Positions 33,377 through 42,251 of a DNA stretch of 64,000 nucleotides are shown here, in pieces. The DNA comes from an uncultured Bacilli bacterium. Its GTDB lineage: Bacteria; Bacillota_I; Bacilli_A; RF39; UBA660. Within the stretch, counting starts at the first letter, position 1; the number at the start of each line of letters is the position of its first letter. A model generated the notes under the pieces. It was given only the letters and a program-made list of their open reading frames with translations. It searched no databases and was not told where the DNA came from. The position numbers were made by a program, and so were the translations under genes. The stretch is taken from NCBI GenBank assembly GCA_934102215.1, contig CAKOSH010000003.1, positions 1-64,000 of the forward strand. Reading direction: 5' to 3'.

Positions 33377-34906
33377 ATGGAAAAATTATATAATGAATTA
33401 AGTCATACTAATATTGATAAAGATAAATTAAATGATATCTTATCACTTGGATATACTACTGATGATATAAGATTTATGGTAAGAAGAACATCTGTATTCT
33501 TAACTAACCCAATATCTAGTATTAGAAATAAAATAGATAATTTACTTAAACTTGGTTTTACATATGATGATGTTATTAAAATGACTAGAATATGTCCTCA
33601 AATATTTACTCTTTCAACTGATAAAGTTAATGATAAAGTTAAATATATATTGTCACTTGGATTTACTATGGAAGAAGTTATACACATTGCTAAATTATTT
33701 CCTGTTATATGTAGTTATTCTATAAAACGTATAGATGATAAAATTAAATACATTATGTCTTTTGGATATACATTATCTAACGTTAGAGATATGATTAAAA
33801 ATTATCCATCAATACTTAGTATGTCTATAGGGAATTTACAGGGTAAAATAGAATTTTATAAAAGCATTAATCTTAGTGATATAGTAATTAGTGATACTAA
33901 AGAACTTATGATAAGTTTAAGTATTATATATTCAAGATATATGTTTTATAGAGATATAGGTATCAATATTGATAGAAGTAATTATGCTCTACTATTTATT
34001 AAAAATAAGGATTTTGAAAGAAGATATAAAATATCAAAAGAAGAATTATTAAAAAGATATTGTAATAGTGAAATATTACATAATAAAGATAATTCTAAAG
34101 ATAAAGTATCATTTAAATACGATAAAATGTCTAATTATCTTGTATCTATTGGACTTACCTTAAAAGAAGCTAATTTTATTCTTAAAAGAAATCCTACTAT
34201 AGTAGATTTATCAATTGATTCACTAAATGATAAAATAAAGAATTTAAATGATATAGGATTTAGTCATAATGAAATAATTAGTTTACTTAAGAGATTTCCA
34301 GCATTACTTTGTGTTCATAAAGATAGTTTTAATAAAAGAATAAATGATTTAATTAATATAGGATTTACATATAAAGAAGTATTATTTATGATTAAAAAAA
34401 TGCCTACTATATTATGCATATCAATGGATAATATTATAAATAAGATAAATGATTTAATAAGTCTTGGATTTACAAAAGAAGATGTTATAAATATAATCAA
34501 ATCATTTCCATCAGTACTTGGACTTAAAATAAATAATATTAAAAATAAAATAGGTAGTATTGTTAAACTAGGTTATTCTTATGATGAAGTAATATTCATG
34601 ATGAAAAATTTACCTTCTCTATTTGGCTATACAATTGAAAATATAATAGATAAGATAGAATTTTATAATTTAATTGGTCTTCATGATTTATTTATTAAAT
34701 ATCCTAAAAAATTAATGATGAGTTTAGATCTTGCTTATGCTAGATATATGTTTTATAAAGATATAGGTATTATTATTGATGCAAGTAATTATTCTAAATT
34801 ATTTCATAGTAATAAACAATTTTATGATAGATTTGGTATAGAAAAAGAAGAATTAATAAAAAGATATAAATATAAAAAAGGAATCAAAGATGAAAGAAGA
34901 ATATAA
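33377..34906 (+). CDS. mTERF-like helical-repeat protein 2 (two modules)
   Basis: A 509-residue protein that is a duplication of the layout of protein 1. Module 1 (residues about 15-235) and module 2 (about 250-500) each have four or five repeats with LGFTYDDVIKM or LGFTKEDVINI and a cPxil.lSi turn, and each closes with the RYMFYRDIGINID or RYMFYKDIGIIID segment followed by LF-NK-F-RY-IS or IEKEELIKRY. The basic surface and lack of a signal peptide suggest a cytoplasmic nucleic-acid-binding protein. It is four bases after protein 1 and overlaps protein 3 by 17 bases. Confidence 0.75.
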   Translation: MEKLYNELSHTNIDKDKLNDILSLGYTTDDIRFMVRRTSVFLTNPISSIRNKIDNLLKLGFTYDDVIKMTRICPQIFTLSTDKVNDKVKYILSLGFTMEEVIHIAKLFPVICSYSIKRIDDKIKYIMSFGYTLSNVRDMIKNYPSILSMSIGNLQGKIEFYKSINLSDIVISDTKELMISLSIIYSRYMFYRDIGINIDRSNYALLFIKNKDFERRYKISKEELLKRYCNSEILHNKDNSKDKVSFKYDKMSNYLVSIGLTLKEANFILKRNPTIVDLSIDSLNDKIKNLNDIGFSHNEIISLLKRFPALLCVHKDSFNKRINDLINIGFTYKEVLFMIKKMPTILCISMDNIINKINDLISLGFTKEDVINIIKSFPSVLGLKINNIKNKIGSIVKLGYSYDEVIFMMKNLPSLFGYTIENIIDKIEFYNLIGLHDLFIKYPKKLMMSLDLAYARYMFYKDIGIIIDASNYSKLFHSNKQFYDRFGIEKEELIKRYKYKKGIKDERRI

Positions 34907-36335
34907 AATATTAAATGATATGGGATATTCTAATGATAAAATTGAAATATTATTATCACTTGGTTATTCTATAGAAAATATATTAAAAATTAATAGAAAA
35001 ACTAATATTATAGCTACATATTCAAATAAAAGTATTTTAGATAAATTTAATTATTTATTAAATTTAGGCTTTAGTAAAGATGAAATTGTATCAATTACTA
35101 CTACATGTCCTCAAATATATTGTTATAAAATAGATACCATAAAAGCTAAGATTGATAATTTGATAAGTCTTGGATATACTTATGAAGAAGTAAAAATAAT
35201 GATAGTTAATCATCCAGCAATTCTTAATATATCATTAGAATATATAAAAGAAAAAATAGAATTTTATAATAGTATTGGATTACATAATGTATTTATAAAA
35301 GATACAAATCATTTAATAACAAGTTTAAGTTTAGTATATGCAAGATATATGTTTTTAAAGGAAAAAGGAATAACTATTGATGAAAATAGTTATAGTAAAT
35401 TATTTAGACGTAGTAAACATTTTCAAAAACAATATAATATATCTAGTGAAGAATTAATTAAAAAATATCCATATAAAAATAATAATAAAAGAGTTCAAAA
35501 TAGTAGGACTACTAAACCATTAGAAGAAACTATGTTTACAAAATACTATGGAATGATAAACTATTTAATACTACTTGGTTATAAAGAAGAAGAAGCAATA
35601 AAAATGTTAAAAAAGAGCCCTACTCTTGCTGACTTATCTCCAAATTCAATAAATGATAAAATTAGTAATTTTTTTGAAATGGGATTTACAAAAGAGGAAT
35701 TACGTGCATTAATGTTAAAATATCCTATAATACTTTGCATGTCTATAGAAAATATTAATGCTAAAATAGATACCTTTAGAACACTTGGTTACAGTAATAA
35801 AGACATAATTAAGATGTCTAAAAGATTACCTACAATATTTTGCTATTCAATAGATAATATTAAAACTAAAATAGAAGATATGATATTACTAGGCTTTACA
35901 AGAGAAGAAGTTATCCAAATGATAAAAATATTTCCATCAGTACTTAGTATATCAATAGATAACATTAAAAATAAAATAAATATATTTTTAGAATATGGTT
36001 ATACATATGAAGAGATATTATATATATTTGAAGTAATTCCTGCTGTCATGGCTTATTCAATAGATAGTTTAAGAGAAAAATTAAAATACTATAATTCTAT
36101 TGGAATACATAATTTTATAGCAATGAAACCTATTAAGTTAATGCTAAGTCTTAATTTGGTATATGCTAGATATAAATTTTTAACAGAAAAAGGTATTGTT
36201 ATTGATGAAAAAAGTTCATATAAATTGTTTTATAATAACAAGTTATTTGAAAGATTACATGGTATTAGTAAAGAAGCTTTATTAAATATGTATAATTACA
36301 ATGATGAGGTGAAGAATAATGAAAGAAATATATAA
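34890..36335 (+). CDS. mTERF-like helical-repeat protein 3 (two modules)
   Basis: A 481-residue protein with the same two-module plan: repeats at about residues 10-150, closing segment YARYMFLKEKGITIDENSYS, a short linker, then repeats at about 220-400 and YARYKFLTEKGIVIDEKSSY. Repeat signatures are LGFSKDEIVSITTTCP and LGFTREEVIQMIKIFP. Proteins 2 and 3 differ enough to be old duplicates. The start overlaps the end of protein 2 with a ribosome binding site inside that gene, and its own end overlaps protein 4 by 17 bases; the operon is translationally coupled. Confidence 0.75.
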   Translation: MKEEYKILNDMGYSNDKIEILLSLGYSIENILKINRKTNIIATYSNKSILDKFNYLLNLGFSKDEIVSITTTCPQIYCYKIDTIKAKIDNLISLGYTYEEVKIMIVNHPAILNISLEYIKEKIEFYNSIGLHNVFIKDTNHLITSLSLVYARYMFLKEKGITIDENSYSKLFRRSKHFQKQYNISSEELIKKYPYKNNNKRVQNSRTTKPLEETMFTKYYGMINYLILLGYKEEEAIKMLKKSPTLADLSPNSINDKISNFFEMGFTKEELRALMLKYPIILCMSIENINAKIDTFRTLGYSNKDIIKMSKRLPTIFCYSIDNIKTKIEDMILLGFTREEVIQMIKIFPSVLSISIDNIKNKINIFLEYGYTYEEILYIFEVIPAVMAYSIDSLREKLKYYNSIGIHNFIAMKPIKLMLSLNLVYARYKFLTEKGIVIDEKSSYKLFYNNKLFERLHGISKEALLNMYNYNDEVKNNERNI

Positions 36336-36711
36336 TTTAGATTTATGTGAAGATACAATTAAATGTATGTTAGATATTGTTCCTTCTATTATAAATATAA
36401 GTGATAGTGAAGTTATAGAAAAAGAAGCAATATTAAAAATGGTAGGATGTACAGATACAGAAATATCAAATATAATTGGAAGTAATCCTGAATTTTTAAT
36501 TACTCCTACTGAATCTATATTGAAACTTATAACTAAGCTTAAATCATATGGATTTACATTATTAAATATTTTATTTGATTCTAATCCATATATATTAAAT
36601 ATTGACTATATTGATATAGAAAAATATATTAATAAAAGACTTAGAAATGAAGAATTAGAAGATATTATTGATGATCTTGATTCTAATCCAATACTATTTA
36701 ATGACATTTAA
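36319..36711 (+). CDS. mTERF-like helical-repeat protein 4 (short)
   Basis: A 130-residue acidic protein that lacks the C-terminal RYMF segment. Its repeats are degenerate: MVGCTDTEISNIIGSNPEFL (about 45-64) and LKSYGFTLLNILFDSNPYIL (about 84-103). It may be a partial member, a regulator of the other three, or a remnant. It is last in the operon and is followed by a strong hairpin terminator. Confidence 0.65.
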   Translation: MKEIYNLDLCEDTIKCMLDIVPSIINISDSEVIEKEAILKMVGCTDTEISNIIGSNPEFLITPTESILKLITKLKSYGFTLLNILFDSNPYILNIDYIDIEKYINKRLRNEELEDIIDDLDSNPILFNDI

Positions 36712-36712
36712 A

Positions 36713-36738
36713 AAGTTCACAAATGTGAACTCTTTTAT
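36713..36738. terminator. bidirectional terminator after the mTERF-like operon
   Basis: GTTCACA (36,715-36,721) and TGTGAAC (36,724-36,730) with A and T runs on the two sides. It ends the plus-strand operon and may also serve the convergent gene ending at 36,748. Confidence 0.75.
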
Positions 36739-36747
36739 TTTATATAT

Positions 36748-37998
36748 TTATATAACGCAAGAAACATCCCATTTAAATATGCTTCCAATTAAGCCAAGTA
36801 GCCAATCAAATAGTACACAAAATACTAATATTATTGCCATTATTATACACGTTCTAAACGCTTTATTAAGCGCTTCTGCATCTTTTGACATTATTGCTGG
36901 TATAAGTTTTAACATACCATTTACTATTGCTATTATCGCACCGGCTATTCTTACCCATTTTACTGCTTCTTTTACAAGTGCTGTTAGTGTTGAGCCAAGT
37001 ACTTCACTACATGAGTCTCCGCCTTCTCCAAATCCTACTTGTGTTGGTGGTTTTAATCCTGCGCCTAGGTTACTATTACCACTTGTAGTTGGAAAAGCAT
37101 CTCCTGCTTCATCATACCTTCCTGCCATTCCATTGTCTTTAGCTTCATCTTCATCAGTTGTTACGTTATAAACGCCATTTCCATCCAAATAACTGAATAG
37201 TTCATTTTTAGCAGGACATTCATTACCAGAATATAATTTTTTTAATTGATCTGCGCTTACTCTTACTAATGCTCCAGTTCCAGTACCCATGGATACTGCT
37301 TGTTCTGAATTTAAATCACTAAAACTTGCTTTGTTTCCGTTAATAATAAATTCATATGATTCTTTATTTGTTCCCACTTCATAATTAGTAACTAATTTAA
37401 TTGCAACCTTTTGAGGAAAAAGATCAAATTGCATTGTATATTCACATACTCTAGGTTCTTTTACTTCTACATTATCATCCTTATAAAAATCATCCTTATT
37501 TTTCCATTCTCCAGTTGCTTCATCATATAACAATAATTTATTTGAACCATTAGCCCAATATGTACCTGTCAAATCTGGCTCAACTGGATGTAATTCAACA
37601 TCCACTGAATTTATACTTGATAAAAAATTAGTATATAATTCTGGACATGTTTGAGAATTATTCTTAAAATTATTTACAAACTCTTTCTTTTTATTTGTTG
37701 TAAAAAATCTCATTAACATACCAGTATCATTTTCACCCTGATAATCATATGTTGGACCATCATACTCGACTAATTTTCCATTTTTATTTGTATAATATAT
37801 TGTTACTTTTGGATCATCACTATTGTAGTTGTTAACTTGAATTTGAACTTTGCCATAATCAAACATATTAGTTATACCATTATCACCTTGAGAACTATAA
37901 GTTAAATTATAATCACAAGCAAATGAATTAAAATCTTTAGCACTTACCCCAATTATTCCTATAAAAAATATTAATAGAAATGTTATTACCTTTTTCAT
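36748..37998 (-). CDS. secreted protein with T4SS-pilin-like hydrophobic tail
   Basis: A 416-residue protein. Signal peptide (residues 1-20, KKVITFLLIFFIGIIGVSA). A large extracellular middle with about six cysteines and no known family. The last 90 residues hold two membrane helices (WVRIAGAIIAIVNGMLKLIP and IMAIILVFCVLFDWLLGLIG) around the charged loop SKDAEALNKAF, as in T4SS-pilin-like (TrbC/VirB2) domains. The ATG at 37,998 follows AGGTGAG; an upstream in-frame ATG at 38,046 is worse. The role is unknown. It is transcribed toward the mTERF-like operon. Confidence 0.55.
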   Translation of the reverse strand: MKKVITFLLIFFIGIIGVSAKDFNSFACDYNLTYSSQGDNGITNMFDYGKVQIQVNNYNSDDPKVTIYYTNKNGKLVEYDGPTYDYQGENDTGMLMRFFTTNKKKEFVNNFKNNSQTCPELYTNFLSSINSVDVELHPVEPDLTGTYWANGSNKLLLYDEATGEWKNKDDFYKDDNVEVKEPRVCEYTMQFDLFPQKVAIKLVTNYEVGTNKESYEFIINGNKASFSDLNSEQAVSMGTGTGALVRVSADQLKKLYSGNECPAKNELFSYLDGNGVYNVTTDEDEAKDNGMAGRYDEAGDAFPTTSGNSNLGAGLKPPTQVGFGEGGDSCSEVLGSTLTALVKEAVKWVRIAGAIIAIVNGMLKLIPAIMSKDAEALNKAFRTCIIMAIILVFCVLFDWLLGLIGSIFKWDVSCVI

Positions 37999-38041
37999 AT
38001 TCTCACCTACTATAATAAGTATATAATTTTTTCCAAACAAA

Positions 38042-38062
38042 AACAAGTATTTTTTACTTGCA
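38042..38062 (-). terminator. intrinsic terminator after the kinase-like gene
   Basis: CAAGTA and TACTTG arms around 38,045-38,062 with a U run on the minus strand. Confidence 0.5.
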
Positions 38063-38082
38063 ATTTTCTATATAAACAAACT

Positions 38083-38787
38083 TCATTTAATAATATCTAT
38101 TGGTTCCCTTACTCTTTTAAGACTTTTCTCTATTTCATCTAGTGCATCTTTAGAATCACATTCCTGTAGTTTATCAAAATATCTATCAACATTACTTCTA
38201 TTATTACTATAATATTCAAAAATAGTTCTAATTAGAATTAATATCTCTTTATAATTATGTTCTCTAATCTTACTTATTTTTGCATTAGATATTCTATAAT
38301 AATCAGGATCAATAATTACTATGTTTTTTTCTTGTATAATAACATTCTTAAATCCTGTATCTTGCATCATTATATGTGCATTAGAAAATGTATTAACAAG
38401 TTCTCTTATTCTTTCAATGTTATCTATCAAATAATTTGAACTTTCTAAAATTGGATTTAATGAACAACCTTCATAGTATTTAGCAGTATAGCCATCTTTA
38501 GTAAAATATCTTTTTCCACTTAAATATAATTTATATATTTGTTCATATTCTTCATCACTTATAATAGTAAATAATTCATATAATTTAATAAAATTATTAC
38601 TATCAATTTTGCACAATGTATCAAAAACTTGCTCACATATAGAATATTCTGTCAATGCCCAATAACGTTTTATAATCATGTCTCTATATTGATATAAATA
38701 AGCATTTGTTACCATATCCTCATTAATACGCCTTAATTTTCTAAAATCAATATCAATTTTAGATAGTGTTCTTGTATAAATAGCCAT
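38083..38787 (-). CDS. kinase-fold-like protein, probably degenerate
   Basis: A 234-residue protein. MMQDTGFKNVIIQEKNIVII (about residues 146-165) followed by DPDYYRI resembles the catalytic loop D-x4-N and the D-P/F-G-like metal site of protein-kinase-like folds. No glycine-rich loop or clear beta-3 Lys is evident. It may be a divergent or inactive kinase; this is an impression, not a firm call. The ATG at 38,787 follows GAAGGAGAC. A perfect inverted repeat (TATTTTAGA/TCTAAAATA) lies upstream at 38,841-38,861. Confidence 0.4.
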   Translation of the reverse strand: MAIYTRTLSKIDIDFRKLRRINEDMVTNAYLYQYRDMIIKRYWALTEYSICEQVFDTLCKIDSNNFIKLYELFTIISDEEYEQIYKLYLSGKRYFTKDGYTAKYYEGCSLNPILESSNYLIDNIERIRELVNTFSNAHIMMQDTGFKNVIIQEKNIVIIDPDYYRISNAKISKIREHNYKEILILIRTIFEYYSNNRSNVDRYFDKLQECDSKDALDEIEKSLKRVREPIDIIK

Positions 38788-38840
38788 AATGTCTCCTTCA
38801 ATGCAAATAATATTTAATAAATATACTATCATAATTTCTA

Positions 38841-38861
38841 TATTTTAGAAAGTCTAAAATA
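38841..38861. repeat. perfect 9-bp inverted repeat upstream of the kinase-like gene
   Basis: TATTTTAGA (38,841-38,849) and TCTAAAATA (38,853-38,861) are separated by three bases. It could be an operator for the gene starting at 38,787 or a terminator element. Confidence 0.5.
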
Positions 38862-38869
38862 TCCCAAGC

Positions 38870-38892
38870 AAAAATGACTCAAATGAGCCATT
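38870..38892 (-). terminator. intrinsic terminator after ileS
   Basis: AATGACTC (38,873-38,880) pairs with GAGCCATT (38,885-38,892) with one G-U pair; UUUUUG follows on the minus strand. It overlaps the ileS stop. Confidence 0.7.
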
Positions 38893-41800
38893 ATTTTACT
38901 TGTTTAATTGATACTTTCATATCATAATCATTTATCTTAAATTCAGTTTCAGCCATATCACTTTCTTCTAAAGTTAAAGCAAGTACTTCATCCATGATAT
39001 ATTCTTTGAATTCATTAATCGCATCAACTACTTCTTTTGAAGCATTATATATCATATCTATTCTATCAGCAATATCAAATCCACTTGTTTTTCTTAAATT
39101 TTGTACTTTTGAAACTATTTCTCTTGCAATACCTTCATTTATTAAATCTTTATCTAAAGTAGTATTTATAATAACAGTTTTATAATTTAACATTACCGCT
39201 TTATATCCATCTTTAGAATTAATTGTTTTAATTACATAATTAGGTGTTACTTCATATTCTTTATCATTTAATTTAATAGTAAGTTCACCACTTTCAAGTT
39301 TCTTACTATCATCTTCAGTAATATTACTTAAGTATTCACCAAATGCTTTAATATCACTTCCAAATACCTTACCTACTTCTTTAAAGTTAGGTTTGTATGT
39401 AATAGTTAAATACTTAGATAAATCATTAGTCCAGTTAACATTTTTAACATTAAGTTCCTCTTTAAATAGACTTTCAAATTCACCTATTTTTTCTTTATAT
39501 TTTTCTTCAAATATAACTTCACTTATTGGTTGACGAACTTTAATTTTAGCTTCTTCACGAATATTTCTAGCATAACTAATTAATTCAATTACTAAATCCA
39601 TTTTTTCTTCAAGTGATTCATTAATCATACTTTCATCACATACTGGATAATCACTTAAGTTAACTGATTCTTCATCTCTAAGTTTAGTATATATTTCTTC
39701 ACTTATAAATGGCGCGATAGGACAAATCATCTTGCATAAACCAACTAAAACTTCATAAGTAGTTTTATATACTGCTTTCTTGGAATTATCAAGTTCACTT
39801 CCCCAGAATCTACGTCTATTACGTCTTATATACCAATTACTTAAATCATCACATACAAAGTCTTGTATTAAATGTACTACTTTATTTAAATCATATTTAT
39901 CCATATTAAAAGTTACAGCTTTTACTAAATTATTGTATTTAGAAAGTAACCATTTATCTATATCTTCAAGGTTTTCATACGTTACCTCAAATTCTCTTGG
40001 ATCAACATTATCAGTATTAGCATACATTTCAAAGAATGTATATGTATTTTTAAGTGTATTTATAAATTTAGAACTTACATCTTTAACACCATCTTCATCA
40101 AATTTAAGTGGAGTCCATACTGGACTAGTATATAGCATATACCAACGTACTGCATCAGCACCATATTTTTCTATAATAGTAAATGGTTCAACTGCATTAC
40201 CTTTTGATTTATGCATCTTTTGACCATTCTTATCAAGTAATAAATCATTAACAAGTACATTTTTATAAGGTGCTTTACCTGTTAAGAATACTGATATTGC
40301 CATTAATGAATAGAACCATCCTCTTGTTTGATCAAGTCCTTCAGCAATAAAATCAGCTGGAAAATGTGTTTCAAAGTATTCTTTATTTTCAAATGGATAA
40401 TGATATTGAGCAAATGGAACAGCACCACTATCAAACCATACATCTATTACATCAGGAATACGATTCATAGCTTTACCACATTTTTCACATTTAATATGTA
40501 CATTATCTACATATGGTTTATGTAAATCTATATCATGGTTTATCTTTTCAATAGATTTATTTACAACTTCATCTATAGAACCTATCATTTCCATATGACC
40601 ACATTCACAAGTCCAAAGAGGGATTGGACAGCCCCAATATCTACTTCTTGAGATTCCCCAGTCTTGAGCATTAAGAAGCCAATTTCCAAATCTCTTTTCT
40701 CCTACATAATCTGGATACCAATTAACTTGTTTATTTGCTTCAACCATCTTATCTCTATATTCACTAACTTTAATATACCAAGCAGGTTTAGCCATATAAA
40801 TAAGTGGACTCTTACATCTCCAACAATGAGGATAATTATGACTTATCTTAATCTTTTTAAATAATTTATCATTTTCTTTTAACCATTTAATTATTTCTAT
40901 TTCAAGCTCACTATCAGTTACATGTCTACCTTTCCATGGGCCTTCTGTATAGCATCCACTTAAATCAACAGGATTTAACATTGGAATATTATATCTTCTA
41001 CATACATTGTTATCATCAGCACCATAAGCAGGAGCGATATGTACAACACCAGTACCATCATCCATAGTAACATAATTATCACATGTTACATAGAATGCTT
41101 TACCTTCTGGTTTTAAGAATGGCATTAATTGTTCATATTCAGTATTTTCAAGGTCTTTACCCTTAAATGTTTCAAGAACTTTATAATCTTCACCTAGAAC
41201 CTTATCACATAATGCATGAGCAAGTATAAACTTATATCCCATGCTTTCAACTTTAACGTATTCTTCATCAGGATTAACACAAAGTGCTACATTAGCAATT
41301 AAAGTCCATGGAGTTGTTGTCCATACTAAAAAGTATTCATCACTATTTTTTATTTTAAATGGAACAATTACTGAATTAACATCTATTTCTTTATAACCTT
41401 CCGCTACTTCATGAGTAGATAGTTCTGTACCACATCTAGGGCAATATGGAAGAATCTTATGACTATGGTATACAAGTCCTGCATCAAAGAATTGCTTTAA
41501 GATCCACCATTCACTTTCAATATATTCATTTTTAAATGTAATATAAGCATTATCAGTATCAATGAATTGACCCATTCTATCAGTTAAACGAACAAATTCT
41601 TTTTCATTCATTCTAACATTTCTCTTACATTCAGCATTAAACTTTTCTACACCATATTCTTCAATATCTTTTTTATCTTTGAACCCAAGTAGTTTTTCAA
41701 CATTAACTTCAGTTGGAAGACCATGAGTATCCCATCCTACTTTTCTATCTACCTTGAATCCTTTCATTGTTTTGTACTTACACACTGCATCTTTTAATAT

Positions 41801-41989
41801 TTTAGCAAGCATATGATGTACTCCTGGAAAACCATTCGCATAAGCAGGTCCATCATAGAAAACAAAGTTTTCACGGTCTTTTCTATTTTCGATAGTCTTA
41901 TTTAAAATATCCATTTCTTTCCATTTAAGTATTTGTTTTTCTTCTACTTCATTTACTGTTCCTTTTTCTAAATTCTCAAACTTTTTCAT
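38891..41989 (-). CDS. ileS: isoleucyl-tRNA synthetase (type 2-like)
   Basis: A 1,032-residue class I enzyme that charges tRNA-Ile. The HIGH site is GFPGVHHML (near residue 46), GWDTHGLPTE follows, CPRCGTELS is a zinc knuckle in the editing region, and the KMSKS loop reads KMHKSKGN. WDTHGLPTE and PG-HH are typical of the eukaryote-like type 2 enzymes. The ATG at 41,989 follows AGGAGGAG. An ATG 42 bases upstream is in frame but falls inside the T-box terminator stem, so it is not the start. Expression is controlled by the T-box at 41,995-42,200. Confidence 0.95.
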   Translation of the reverse strand: MKKFENLEKGTVNEVEEKQILKWKEMDILNKTIENRKDRENFVFYDGPAYANGFPGVHHMLAKILKDAVCKYKTMKGFKVDRKVGWDTHGLPTEVNVEKLLGFKDKKDIEEYGVEKFNAECKRNVRMNEKEFVRLTDRMGQFIDTDNAYITFKNEYIESEWWILKQFFDAGLVYHSHKILPYCPRCGTELSTHEVAEGYKEIDVNSVIVPFKIKNSDEYFLVWTTTPWTLIANVALCVNPDEEYVKVESMGYKFILAHALCDKVLGEDYKVLETFKGKDLENTEYEQLMPFLKPEGKAFYVTCDNYVTMDDGTGVVHIAPAYGADDNNVCRRYNIPMLNPVDLSGCYTEGPWKGRHVTDSELEIEIIKWLKENDKLFKKIKISHNYPHCWRCKSPLIYMAKPAWYIKVSEYRDKMVEANKQVNWYPDYVGEKRFGNWLLNAQDWGISRSRYWGCPIPLWTCECGHMEMIGSIDEVVNKSIEKINHDIDLHKPYVDNVHIKCEKCGKAMNRIPDVIDVWFDSGAVPFAQYHYPFENKEYFETHFPADFIAEGLDQTRGWFYSLMAISVFLTGKAPYKNVLVNDLLLDKNGQKMHKSKGNAVEPFTIIEKYGADAVRWYMLYTSPVWTPLKFDEDGVKDVSSKFINTLKNTYTFFEMYANTDNVDPREFEVTYENLEDIDKWLLSKYNNLVKAVTFNMDKYDLNKVVHLIQDFVCDDLSNWYIRRNRRRFWGSELDNSKKAVYKTTYEVLVGLCKMICPIAPFISEEIYTKLRDEESVNLSDYPVCDESMINESLEEKMDLVIELISYARNIREEAKIKVRQPISEVIFEEKYKEKIGEFESLFKEELNVKNVNWTNDLSKYLTITYKPNFKEVGKVFGSDIKAFGEYLSNITEDDSKKLESGELTIKLNDKEYEVTPNYVIKTINSKDGYKAVMLNYKTVIINTTLDKDLINEGIAREIVSKVQNLRKTSGFDIADRIDMIYNASKEVVDAINEFKEYIMDEVLALTLEESDMAETEFKINDYDMKVSIKQVK

Positions 41990-42003
41990 TTCTCCTCCTT
42001 CAA

Positions 42004-42200
42004 AATAAAAAGGAATAGTACAAGGAGTCATTATGACGGTACCATCCCTTTATTTACTTCATTATTTTAACGCAATTACGCGTATCTATCTTATCCATAG
42101 ATAACATCAGAAGTGATCTATATATAATATGGTTACTAGTTTCCACCAAGCACTAGTTCTCTATAAACTTTAATTATATATCGTCTTCATCCCTTGTTTT
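42004..42200 (-). promoter_or_regulatory. T-box riboswitch, isoleucine (ATC)
   Basis: On the minus strand, stem I (GAAG...CTTC) frames a specifier loop with ATC at 42,115-42,117, an Ile codon. AGAGAACTAGTGCTTGGTGG is the distal loop. The T-box consensus AGGGATGGTACCG lies at 42,037-42,049. The terminator is formed by AAAGGAATAGTAC (42,009-42,021) and GTACCATCCCTTT (42,039-42,051). Uncharged tRNA-Ile would favour read-through into ileS. Confidence 0.93.
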
Positions 42201-42210
42201 GAATAAATAC

Positions 42211-42239
42211 ATTATAGCACTATGATTTTGTGTTGTAAA
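42211..42239 (-). promoter_or_regulatory. sigma-A-type promoter of ileS
   Basis: On the minus strand TTTACA (42,234-42,239), a 17-base spacer and TATAAT (42,211-42,216), just upstream of the T-box. Confidence 0.85.
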
Positions 42240-42251
42240 GAGGGTTTTGGA

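Noticed and set aside
32659..36711. TAL-effector-like or ankyrin repeats
   Set aside because: Repeat length, the fixed Pro in each unit and the closing RYMF segment fit mTERF better; no repeat-variable di-residue or ankyrin TPLH is present.
36668..37171. Plus-strand frame of 167 codons
   Set aside because: It is a Ser/Pro-rich shadow of the secreted-protein gene and begins inside the preceding gene.
39780..40223. Plus-strand frame inside ileS
   Set aside because: Antisense shadow; ileS is certain.
41990..42031. An earlier ATG for ileS
   Set aside because: It lies inside the T-box terminator stem and lacks a ribosome binding site; the AGGAGGAG points to 41,989.
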